NCBI GenBank assembly: GCA_002307065.1
Contig: DBTN01000045.1
Coordinates: forward strand, 500-39,443
Reading direction: 5' to 3'
From: Akkermansiaceae bacterium UBA1315
GTDB lineage: Bacteria; Verrucomicrobiota; Verrucomicrobiia; Verrucomicrobiales; Akkermansiaceae
Length of the DNA: 38,944 bases
The notes under the pieces were generated by a model, which saw only the letters and a list, made by a program, of their open reading frames with translations, did not search any database and was not told the origin of the DNA. The position numbers and the translations under genes were made by a program. Positions within the stretch are counted from its first letter, which is position 1, and every line of letters starts with the position of its first letter. Positions 16,377 through 23,089 of the stretch are shown piece by piece.

Positions 16377-17525
16377 TTAGCGCGTGCGGGCTTTTTTGAC
16401 AAAGGCGTTCATCTCGGGTTCGTAGGCTTCGATTTTTTCGACCAGCTTCAGTTGGTTCCGGCAGCGGTCGAGGTTGTGGTTGGGGCGATGGGTTTTGAAA
16501 TACACATCACCTTCCAGATGGTCGGTGAGGAAACGAATCGCCACTTCGAGGGTGATCAGTTTTCCGGAAAAGACGAGATGTTCGATTTCCGTGGCATTGA
16601 GGAATTTCCCAGCGGTGGAGAGATATCCTTCGACGAGGGCCTCGAACATCGGCATTTGCATTTCGACTTTCGAAAGATCCGTTTCGTCTTCTGCTGCGGG
16701 GCTGGTCGCGGTGCGAATCATGTCGCCAAAATCGTAGAGCGCCAAACCGGGCATCACGGTATCGAGATCGATGACGCAGACGGCTTCATCGGAATGAAGG
16801 TCGATCATGACGTTGTTGATTTTCGTGTCATTGTGGGTGACTCGCACCGGGATGTTTCCGGCGTTTACTAAATCGATGAGCTGCGAGGTGTAGTGTTCGC
16901 GATCGAGAATGAAGGCGAACTCATTTTTGACGGACTCCAACCGGTTGAGGGGATCGGCGGTGGCGACTTCGAGGAGGCGTGCGAAACGTTTGGGCGTGTG
17001 ATGGAAATCCGGGATGGTTTCAACGATTTCGGAGGGATCGAGATCGCTGACGAGATTTTGGAACGCCCCGAACGCGCGGGCCGCTTGAAACGCCTGCCGG
17101 GTGTTTTCGACGATGTCATAGGTGACGCAGTCCTCGATGCAGTTGTAACAGCGCCAGACGACGCGTTCCGAGTCTTCCACCCAGAATCCGCCGTTGCGAG
17201 CGGGGAAAAGATGGAGGGCTTGCCCGGCGTGGTCGGGATTTTGCCGCAGGACCTTGCGGTTGATGTGACCGATGACGCGTTCGAGATTCCGCATGACGGA
17301 AAACGGGTCTTTAAAAACGTTCCGGTTGATCGCTTGGATGATGTATCGCTGAAGTTTGCCGTCCGCTTGGCGATAAGTCGCTCGATAGGTGGAATTGATG
17401 TGGCCGCTGTCGATTTCTTCCCCGAGTAAAAAATCGCCTTCGAGGGTAAATTGGTCACCGATTTTTTCCACCAACTTCTGAATGCGCGGGTCGGGTTTTT
17501 GAGCGGTGGGAGGATGGGAAAGCAT
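16377..17525 (-). CDS. NahK-like N-acetylhexosamine kinase (APH fold)
   Basis: 382-aa cytoplasmic kinase of the phosphotransferase enzyme family. The nucleotide-binding N-lobe has LLGEEIDSGHINSTYRA and IIQAINRNVF. The C-lobe has the catalytic loop VTHNDTKINNVMID and the metal-binding CVIDLDTVMPGLALYDFGDM. The HNDTKINN / IDLDTVMPGL pair is the pattern I associate with NahK, the anomeric N-acetylhexosamine 1-kinase of the bifidobacterial lacto-N-biose/galacto-N-biose pathway and its relatives. Sugar specificity is inferred, not shown. ATG 17523-17525 is the start; the divergent methyltransferase-like gene begins 136 nt away, with an inverted repeat in that gap. No sugar transporter, phosphorylase or uridylyltransferase is adjacent. 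It is not a likely antibiotic-resistance gene. Confidence 0.8.
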   Translation of the reverse strand: MLSHPPTAQKPDPRIQKLVEKIGDQFTLEGDFLLGEEIDSGHINSTYRATYRQADGKLQRYIIQAINRNVFKDPFSVMRNLERVIGHINRKVLRQNPDHAGQALHLFPARNGGFWVEDSERVVWRCYNCIEDCVTYDIVENTRQAFQAARAFGAFQNLVSDLDPSEIVETIPDFHHTPKRFARLLEVATADPLNRLESVKNEFAFILDREHYTSQLIDLVNAGNIPVRVTHNDTKINNVMIDLHSDEAVCVIDLDTVMPGLALYDFGDMIRTATSPAAEDETDLSKVEMQMPMFEALVEGYLSTAGKFLNATEIEHLVFSGKLITLEVAIRFLTDHLEGDVYFKTHRPNHNLDRCRNQLKLVEKIEAYEPEMNAFVKKARTR

Positions 17526-17564
17526 CGCGGATTGCGAAAGTTAAGGGTTTCCAGCGAGAGGGGG

Positions 17565-17640
17565 CAATCCAGAATCCAAGAATCCAGAGGCGGTTCTGAT
17601 TCTCTTCAATCTGGATTCTGGATTCTTGCCTCTTGATTCT
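17565..17640. repeat. Dispersed repeat, family C, inverted arms
   Basis: Left arm CAATCCAGAATCCAAGAATC (17565 onward) and right arm CAATCTGGATTCTGGATTCT (17607 onward) with further TTGCCTCTTGATTCT are near reverse complements. The element lies between divergent genes, so it is inside the region expected to hold both promoters. Confidence 0.7.
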
Positions 17641-17661
17641 AAAATCTGAACGCTTCCCTCC

Positions 17662-18282
17662 GTGATTCAGCGAAGGGAATTTCGATATCCGGGAACAGCG
17701 GAGGATGTGAGCCGGTTGGGCGGGCTGTTGAGCGATGCTTGGAAGGTTGCGGGGTTTTTCCCGACGGGACGGCTGGCGGTGATGAATTTGGCCTGTGGGC
17801 GGGCGGACGAGACCGGGGCGCTAGCGGCTGCGCTGGCACCGGCGAAGATCGGATTTTATCTGGGGATCGATTTGCGGCCGGAGACGATTGCGGAGGCTCA
17901 AGCTCGGTGGGCCTTGCCGGATGGTGAAATTGAATTTCGCTGTGGCGATGCGGCGGCGACTCACCGGATGCGGCAGCTACCGCTTTTTGATCTGATTTTG
18001 ATTCGTCATCAAAATTATTGGCACGAACCGGTCGTCTGGGACCGGTTGCTGGAAAATGCGTTGAATGGGCTGAAACCGGGCGGGCTTTTGGTGAGCACGT
18101 CATATTTCGATCGAGAGCACGAATTGCTGGTCGCTGCGCTGAAAACACGCGGCGCGGAGTTGCTGGCGAACCTTCGTCATGCGTCTTCGCGCGCGCTGCC
18201 GGATGCTCCGGGAAAATCGGTCGACCGATGGCTGGCGGTATTTAGGAACATCGAACATCGAACGCTCAACATCGAACGTTGA
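17662..18282 (+). CDS. SAM-dependent methyltransferase-like protein
   Basis: 206-aa Rossmann-fold protein. Motif I is LAVMNLACGRADETGA (about 40), followed by YLGIDLRPETIAEAQARW (motif II region), EFRCGDAAATH, FDLILIRHQNYWHEPVVWDR (motif IV region) and LKPGGLLVSTSYFD, the typical post-motif strand. Substrate unknown. The start is uncertain: GTG 17662 is the most upstream sensible choice, with family-C repeat sequence just before it. The last dozen residues (FRNIEHRTLNIER) and the stop codon are encoded by a family-A dispersed repeat, so the natural C-terminus seems to have been replaced or extended by the repeat. It diverges from the NahK-like gene; rpmJ follows after about 95 nt with its own promoter-like sequence. 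Confidence 0.65.
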   Translation: MIQRREFRYPGTAEDVSRLGGLLSDAWKVAGFFPTGRLAVMNLACGRADETGALAAALAPAKIGFYLGIDLRPETIAEAQARWALPDGEIEFRCGDAAATHRMRQLPLFDLILIRHQNYWHEPVVWDRLLENALNGLKPGGLLVSTSYFDREHELLVAALKTRGAELLANLRHASSRALPDAPGKSVDRWLAVFRNIEHRTLNIER

Positions 18283-18290
18283 AGGAAGAG
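18245..18290. repeat. Dispersed repeat, family A, overlapping a gene end
   Basis: GGAACATCGAACATCGAACG, then CTCAACATCGAACGTTGAAG. It supplies the last codons and the TGA stop of the methyltransferase-like gene. Same words as at 8909-8950 and 30499-30546. Confidence 0.75.
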
Positions 18291-18301
18291 TAAGAAAGGG
18301 C

Positions 18302-18329
18302 TTTACAAAAAAGACCGGTTGGCTAGTTT
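18302..18329 (+). promoter_or_regulatory. Putative sigma-70-type promoter for rpmJ
   Basis: TTTACA at 18302-18307 and TAGTTT at 18324-18329 with a 16-nt spacer. This would start transcription near 18336, about 40 nt before the rpmJ ATG. Judged by eye only. Confidence 0.4.
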
Positions 18330-18348
18330 TCGCGCCCCGGTCGCTCCT

Positions 18349-18381
18349 ATGACCGTAGCTTTAACCATTTTTACGCCATGA
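18349..18381 (+). other. Possible 10-codon leader ORF overlapping the rpmJ start
   Basis: ATG at 18349 opens MTVALTIFTP and ends at TGA 18379-18381, which overlaps the rpmJ ATG in an ATGA arrangement. Neither start has a visible Shine-Dalgarno. It could couple rpmJ translation to a leader peptide, or be chance. Confidence 0.3.
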
Positions 18382-18539
18382 AAGTTCTTTCTTCCCTCGC
18401 TTCCGCGAAACGCCGTCACGCTGATTGCCAAGTCGTGAAACGCAAAGGAACGGTTTACGTGATTTGCAAATCGAACCCGAAATTCAAGGCTCGCCAAGGC
18501 GCGACTCCAGGCACCCGCCTCTCGAAGAAAGGTCTGTAA
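18378..18539 (+). CDS. rpmJ: 50S ribosomal protein bL36, zinc-ligand-poor type
   Basis: 53-aa ribosomal protein, very short but unmistakable: MKVLSSLASAKRRHADCQVV, then KRKGTVYVICKSNPKFKARQG. It has only two of the Cys positions of zinc-binding L36 (the first Cys and the zinc His are absent; the His position is Phe), so it belongs to the zinc-independent type resembling E. coli YkgO (RpmJ2). In other bacteria that type is induced under zinc limitation, but whether this genome holds a second, zinc-binding copy cannot be seen. It has an extra tail after the usual QG end (ATPGTRLSKKGL). A promoter-like sequence lies at 18302-18329 and a strong terminator at 18581-18607, so it is probably a single-gene unit. 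Confidence 0.93.
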   Translation: MKVLSSLASAKRRHADCQVVKRKGTVYVICKSNPKFKARQGATPGTRLSKKGL

Positions 18540-18580
18540 GGCTTTTTTTAGGAGCGATTTACGATCCATTTTCGAAACGA

Positions 18581-18607
18581 GCGACTCATCCGATGAGTCG
18601 CTTTTTT
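18581..18607 (+). terminator. Strong intrinsic terminator after rpmJ
   Basis: Perfect 9-bp stem GCGACTCAT / ATGAGTCGC with loop CCG, followed by six T (18602-18607). The last T is also part of the minus-strand tcdA stop codon, so the two units meet exactly at this hairpin. It may also help end tcdA transcription from the other side. Confidence 0.9.
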
Positions 18608-19398
18608 CATGCCCGGGCGGCGAGTTGTTCGAGCGCTCGTCCGGCGGCGATCAGGCCGAAGGTGGCGGTGATATGGGTCGCCGTGCCGAAACCGGAGGCA
18701 CAATTCAGGCGGGTTTCGATTTCCGCCGGGCGCTCGGTGGAAACGCTGCCGTCACATTGGGGGTAAACCGGGGCTTCATCGGTAAAAATCGCTTCAATGC
18801 CAAAGGGGGGCGGTTCGGTGCCGGGCGGAGTTTTTGGAAATCCGTGATGATTTCGCAAGCTGCGGCGGAGTTGCTGGAGAAGCGGATCTTTTCCGCTGTA
18901 AGCGAGATCGGCGACGCGGATGCGGGTCGGGTCCCGCCGGCCACCGGCACCGCCACAAGTGATGACCGGGATTTGCCGACGGTGGCATTCCGCGATGAGC
19001 AGGGCCTTGTGACGGAGGGAATCGATGGCGTCGATGACGAGGTCGTATCCCTGATCGAGGATCTTTGCGGCGGTGGTTTCGTTGAAAAATGTGGAAATCA
19101 CTTCGACCTTTCCGCCGGGATGGATGGCGCGCGTGCGCTCGGCCATCGAGTCGGTTTTTTGGCGACCGATCTGGCCGTCCATCGCGTGGAGTTGGCGATT
19201 GACGTTGGTGATGCAGATTTCGTCGAGATCGACGAGCGTCAGGTGGCCAATGCCGGATCGGGCGAGCGATTCGACCGTCCACGATCCCACTCCGCCGATG
19301 CCGATCACGGCGACACGGGAAGTCAAAAACCGGTCGAGCGCCGCTTGGCCATAAAGCCGAGCGATGCCGCCAAAGCGAAGTGGTGTGGTGTCAGGCAC
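18607..19398 (-). CDS. tcdA: tRNA threonylcarbamoyladenosine dehydratase
   Basis: E1-like (ThiF/MoeB-fold) ATP-dependent enzyme that cyclises t6A37 of ANN-decoding tRNAs to ct6A. 263 aa. It follows E. coli TcdA closely: RFGGIARLYGQAALDRF at the N-terminus, VAVIGIGGVGSWTVESLARS (ATP loop), LTLVDLDEICITNVNRQLHA, YDLVIDAIDSLRHKALLI, VITCGGAGGRRDPTRIRVAD, the FTDEAPVYPQCDGS region, and NCASGFGTATHITATFG near the end. The start is GTG at 19396-19398; the ATG 11 nt upstream is out of frame. In many genomes tcdA partners the sulfur-transfer genes csdAE; none is here. The stop touches the rpmJ terminator. Confidence 0.95.
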   Translation of the reverse strand: MPDTTPLRFGGIARLYGQAALDRFLTSRVAVIGIGGVGSWTVESLARSGIGHLTLVDLDEICITNVNRQLHAMDGQIGRQKTDSMAERTRAIHPGGKVEVISTFFNETTAAKILDQGYDLVIDAIDSLRHKALLIAECHRRQIPVITCGGAGGRRDPTRIRVADLAYSGKDPLLQQLRRSLRNHHGFPKTPPGTEPPPFGIEAIFTDEAPVYPQCDGSVSTERPAEIETRLNCASGFGTATHITATFGLIAAGRALEQLAARA

Positions 19399-19441
19399 GG
19401 CGGAAACATGGATTCCGATCGCTGGGAGTCACTTCAAAAAT

Positions 19442-19828
19442 TCAGGCGGTGGGCTGGATCTCGCGGAACACCCAGAAGCGGGACAGGACAAAGGTGATTC
19501 CGGAAACGACGATCAGCACCCCTAGCAAGCCAAGCCGGTAGTCGAGTCCGGTTTGAAGGACCGCGCTGTAGAGGGTTTCGTTGAGAGTAAATGAGGCGAG
19601 TGAAACGAGGAGCAGTCTCAGATAGGAGGCCGACCTTTCATTTTTTGAGTGAAAAGTCCACCGGCGGTGACCGTGATAACTGATTTGAAAGGCGACGAAA
19701 AAGGCGAGAACGTTAGCGATGAGCGGATTCAGGCCGAAAGGAACGGTGGCCGAAACCACGGCGAGATGAACGGCCATCGCAGCCATGCCGACGACGCCAA
19801 ACCGGAACAATTGTTGGTGAAGTTTCAT
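19442..19828 (-). CDS. GtrA-family membrane protein
   Basis: 128-aa protein with four hydrophobic segments (about 9-28, 35-55, 70-90, 98-120) and the family pattern FRFGVVGMAAMAVHLAVV near the start, NVLAFFVAFQISYHGHRRWTF in the middle and FVLSRFWVFRE at the end. GtrA proteins are thought to flip or present lipid-linked sugars made by a GT2 partner (GtrB type). Its ATG overlaps the stop of the upstream GT2 gene by 4 nt, the classic translationally coupled pair, and an ArnT-like transferase precedes that, so the three form a sugar-transfer cassette. Role inferred from family and order. Confidence 0.9.
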   Translation of the reverse strand: MKLHQQLFRFGVVGMAAMAVHLAVVSATVPFGLNPLIANVLAFFVAFQISYHGHRRWTFHSKNERSASYLRLLLVSLASFTLNETLYSAVLQTGLDYRLGLLGVLIVVSGITFVLSRFWVFREIQPTA

Positions 19829-20832
19829 TTCGGAGCGGGATCGGCAGGGAATCCGTGGCGTTCGGCGACGACATAATTGGGCCGTCCTTTTACCTGATTA
19901 AAAATACGGCCGATGTATTCGCCAAGGATGCCGATGCTCATCAATTGCATGCCGCCCAGAAACAGAATCGCGACGACCAGCGTAGCCCAACCGGGAACAC
20001 CCGGCCCTCTCAGGAGCGTGACGCCGATGATCCAGAACGCGTAAATCAAGGAGACGGATGAAATGGCCAGGCCGACGCCGAGCCAGATGCGCAGGGGAAA
20101 CGACGAGAACGAGGTCAAACCGGTCATCGCCAATTCAAAAAGCCGGCTGAGATTGAATTTGGATGAGCCGGTCTGGCGGTCGGCGTAATCAAACGGCACG
20201 GCGATTTTTCGGAAGCCCACCCAGTTGTAGAGGCCTTTCATAAACTTGTCGCTTTCGGGGAGCTGACGCATCGCGTGGACCACCCGGCGGTCCATGAGTC
20301 GGAAATCTCCGGCGTCCGGCGGAATGTCGATCGATGCGCCGCGACTGAGGATTTGATAGAACGTGCGACTGAGAAAACGGCGTAATGGAGGATCGGTCTT
20401 TCGGTCGTTTCTCAAGCCGTACACCATGTCGTAGCCTTGTTGCCAGCGGTTGATGAAATCTCCGATGGTCGCGATCGGTTGCTGGAAATCGGAATCGATG
20501 ACGATGACCACTTCTCCTTCCGCTTGATCGAGGCCTGCGCTGATGGCGGATTCTTTGCCGAAATTTCGGGAAAGCCCCAGCAATCGAACCGGCAGTCCGC
20601 CGGATGCGGCGATCACTTTTAAACCGGTTTCATCATCGCTGCCGTCATCCACGACGATGACATCATATTTTCCGGTGATTCCGGAAAGGTAGTGGCAAAG
20701 CGCGTTGATGAACGCGGTGATGCCATCGGCCTCGTTGAATGCAGGCACGATGCAGGTGATCCACGGCTGACTGGTTTTTTTCGAAATCTCCGGATCGGTG
20801 AGTCTCGGGGCGTTTTGTTGGAGAGTGGTCAT
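19825..20832 (-). CDS. GT2 polyprenyl-phosphate glycosyltransferase with two membrane segments
   Basis: 335-aa membrane-associated transferase of the GtrB/ArnC/DPM1-like type that loads a sugar onto undecaprenyl phosphate. Seen: CIVPAFNEADGITAFINAL, VIVVDDGSDDET, LSRNFGKESAISAGLDQA, the metal site VIVIDSDFQQPI (DxD), DAGDFRLMDRRVV, FMKGLYNWVGFRKIAVPFD, and two C-terminal helices (WLGVGLAISSVSLIYAFWII; TLVVAILFLGGMQLMSIGIL) followed by GEYIGRIFNQVKGRPNYVV. ATG 20830-20832 starts 7 nt after the ArnT-like stop. Its product probably feeds the ArnT-like transferase, with GtrA helping translocation. The sugar is unknown. Confidence 0.93.
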   Translation of the reverse strand: MTTLQQNAPRLTDPEISKKTSQPWITCIVPAFNEADGITAFINALCHYLSGITGKYDVIVVDDGSDDETGLKVIAASGGLPVRLLGLSRNFGKESAISAGLDQAEGEVVIVIDSDFQQPIATIGDFINRWQQGYDMVYGLRNDRKTDPPLRRFLSRTFYQILSRGASIDIPPDAGDFRLMDRRVVHAMRQLPESDKFMKGLYNWVGFRKIAVPFDYADRQTGSSKFNLSRLFELAMTGLTSFSSFPLRIWLGVGLAISSVSLIYAFWIIGVTLLRGPGVPGWATLVVAILFLGGMQLMSIGILGEYIGRIFNQVKGRPNYVVAERHGFPADPAPK

Positions 20833-20839
20833 GCGAGTT

Positions 20840-22339
20840 TCACGGAGTGGATTCGATTGCGGATGCTGCGGGAGATGGCAGGAGACGTTCGCGGAAAAGT
20901 TTTGAGCGTCCGGCCGGTTCCAGTTTTTCCCGCAGGGCGGGTGGCAGTTTGGAAAACGTTTTTTCCGCCATCGCGACATAGAGCGTTCCGGATTTTTTCA
21001 GGAGGCTGTCGAGCGTCTCGGGAGAGCGGGCGGTGAGGGCTTTTCCACCGGAATAAAACTCGGCGGAGTATTTACGGTTTCCATAGTAGACGAGCGAATC
21101 ATCGGGCTGACGGATCGTTTCAAAATGGCGGACGAGTTCGCGTTCCGAGCTTTTGGGTGAAAGTTCGGGAAAGGCCAGGGTGACGAGGAGCGCCCAAGCC
21201 ATCATCGCGATGGAGATGCCGACGATTGAAGGATGCATTGGGTGAAAGCGGGCTTGATTTTCCGAGCTTCCGAACCGGTCGTGAAAAATCTGCGAGAGGA
21301 GAAGTGCGATCGCCGGGATCGCGGGAAGCGGGTAGGTGGAAATGATGTTTCGAGCCGGCGTGAAAAACAGAATCGGCCACGCGGCCCAAAGCAGAAGAAA
21401 CCCGCCCAGCCCGTCGTTTTTCAGCGCCCACGAGGGGAAGTTTCGCCAGCGGCGGAAGGGAATCGCGAGAAATCCGAGGCACCACGGGAAAGTTCCAAGC
21501 AGAGCGTAAAGCCAGATTGTGCCCACCGGTTCCGCATGAGCTTTGCCATAAAGATCACCCGCCCAGCCGGTGTGAACAAACCGATTCCAGTGTTCGCCGA
21601 TGAGGAAATACGCGAGAAATCCAGGCGTTTTTTGCTCGGCCATGAGATACCAGGGCAGCGCTAGCGCGACCATCAAACCGGTCCCGGAAATCCACGGAAT
21701 CGTTTTCCAAGATCGACTCCATCGGTTGCTGAGAGTGAGCCAACCGATCAACGGTGGAGCGACGATGACCCAGGCGAGTGGACCTTTTGCCAACAGGCCG
21801 ATTGCGAGGCCGACGAAGAATGCATATCCCCACGCTTTCGACGAATTCAGGACGGCGAGACGAAAGGCGATCATCGCCAACGTGGTTCCAGCCGCGAGCG
21901 CGAGATCGGTCATCACGGCGGCGGAGCAGTAAAAAAACACCGGCATTCCCATCAGCATCACCGCCGATGCGATGCCCGCCGTCGGCGACCATTCGCGCCA
22001 CGCGAAGCGGCCGATGAGAAACAACATTCCGATGGCGGCGAGGAAGATGAAAATCCGTGATCCGAATTCATTGATGCCGAAAATCTCCATGCCGAGGCCA
22101 GACAGCCACATCGAGAGCGGCGGTTTTGCCCAAAACGCGACGCCGTAAAGATGCTGCGGTGTGATCCAGTCGCCCGTCTCCACCATTTTGCGGGAAATTT
22201 CCGCGTAGCGCGCTTCGGATGGGTCCTGATGCGGAGCGAAAATCAGCAAGAGTAACCGGCAGCCAATAAAAACTCCGAGTAACCCGAAAAGGACAAGGGA
22301 CGATTTCTGCTGTCGGGAAAAAGGAGCGGATGGAATCAT
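20840..22339 (-). CDS. ArnT/PMT-family membrane glycosyltransferase
   Basis: 499-aa polytopic membrane protein of the GT39/GT83 superfamily, which takes a sugar from a polyprenyl carrier and attaches it to an outer acceptor such as lipid A or protein. Seen: the first periplasmic loop APHQDPSEARYAEISRKM with the DPSEARYAE acidic motif of ArnT-like enzymes, GDWITPQHLYGVAFWAKPPL, then about ten hydrophobic helices, and a soluble C-terminal tail of about 130 residues. It leads the three-gene unit with GT2 and gtrA. Start ATG 22337-22339. The 161 bases upstream to the Nudix stop hold no gene I can see. The acceptor is not knowable from sequence. Confidence 0.9.
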   Translation of the reverse strand: MIPSAPFSRQQKSSLVLFGLLGVFIGCRLLLLIFAPHQDPSEARYAEISRKMVETGDWITPQHLYGVAFWAKPPLSMWLSGLGMEIFGINEFGSRIFIFLAAIGMLFLIGRFAWREWSPTAGIASAVMLMGMPVFFYCSAAVMTDLALAAGTTLAMIAFRLAVLNSSKAWGYAFFVGLAIGLLAKGPLAWVIVAPPLIGWLTLSNRWSRSWKTIPWISGTGLMVALALPWYLMAEQKTPGFLAYFLIGEHWNRFVHTGWAGDLYGKAHAEPVGTIWLYALLGTFPWCLGFLAIPFRRWRNFPSWALKNDGLGGFLLLWAAWPILFFTPARNIISTYPLPAIPAIALLLSQIFHDRFGSSENQARFHPMHPSIVGISIAMMAWALLVTLAFPELSPKSSERELVRHFETIRQPDDSLVYYGNRKYSAEFYSGGKALTARSPETLDSLLKKSGTLYVAMAEKTFSKLPPALREKLEPAGRSKLFRERLLPSPAASAIESTP

Positions 22340-22500
22340 CTGCCGCTCTGTTTACCGGTTCGATTGTGAGAAGCCGATGAGAGCGGAGGTTTTCAGCGGA
22401 AAATGCCAGCGGTCAGGCTGCGGGATGAGCAAACACGAAGGTGGTTCTCCATCCGAATGCCCGGACGCAAGAATACCAACCGGCTAAACCCGAAAAGGAA

Positions 22501-23025
22501 TCACGCTGAAATGCCTGCCAGCCACAGTGCGGCGAAGAGCCGGCAGTCGACGGCGTAGCCATCGGATTGGCGTTCAATGATCCAAGCGCGGAGATTTTGC
22601 AGAGGGATTTTATGGACGGTGATGTCTTCGCTGCCGATGCCGCCGCCGTCGTGTTCTTTGACCAAACCGGTCGCGTGATAAATGTGCATGAACTCCGAAC
22701 TCATGCCGGGTGTGGTGGGCGATGCCGTGAGAAGTTTCAGCTCGCTGGCACGGTAACCGGTTTCTTCCAAAAGCTCGCGCCCGGCCGTGTCGCGGGTCGT
22801 TTCATCGGGGAATTCCGGCTCGTCGCCGACGATTCCTGCGGGAAATTCGATGCTCCGTTGTTGGATCGGAACGCGGAATTGCTCGACCAGGATGATTTCG
22901 TTCTCCTCCGTGGTCGCGAGGATTCCGACGGTGAGCGGGGACTTTGGGCGACGGACAAAATCCCAGTGGCCGATGCGGTAAACACCGATCCATTGAGTTT
23001 CAAAAAGTGTTTCAATTTCAGCCAT
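22501..23025 (-). CDS. Nudix hydrolase, ADP-ribose pyrophosphatase-like
   Basis: 174-aa Nudix protein, probably hydrolysing ADP-ribose or a similar nucleoside diphosphate sugar. Seen: FVRRPKSPLTVGILATTEEN, EIILVEQFRVPIQQRSIEFP and the Nudix box ending AGRELLEETGY with its upstream Glu in DETTRDT. The Gly that usually lies six residues before that Glu is eight before it, so the loop has two extra residues. SEFMHIYHATGL and the GGGIGSEDITVHKIPL stretch fit NudF/ADPRase-type proteins. Start ATG 23023-23025, diverging from the eboD-like gene 64 nt away. Family certain, substrate inferred. Confidence 0.9.
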   Translation of the reverse strand: MAEIETLFETQWIGVYRIGHWDFVRRPKSPLTVGILATTEENEIILVEQFRVPIQQRSIEFPAGIVGDEPEFPDETTRDTAGRELLEETGYRASELKLLTASPTTPGMSSEFMHIYHATGLVKEHDGGGIGSEDITVHKIPLQNLRAWIIERQSDGYAVDCRLFAALWLAGISA

Positions 23026-23089
23026 GAGATTTCGTTGTGAAGAAACGATGGCGTGTCAGCGTAAAGCTGCCTAATTTCCGCCGCCGCTG

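Noticed and set aside
18607..19398. thiF or moeB
   Set aside because: Same E1-like fold, but RFGGIARLYG at the start and the NCASGFGTATHITATFG end are those of TcdA.
22340..22500. Possible tRNA or small RNA in the 161-base gap
   Set aside because: A TTCGATT stretch recalls a T-loop, but no cloverleaf stems or anticodon arm can be drawn around it.
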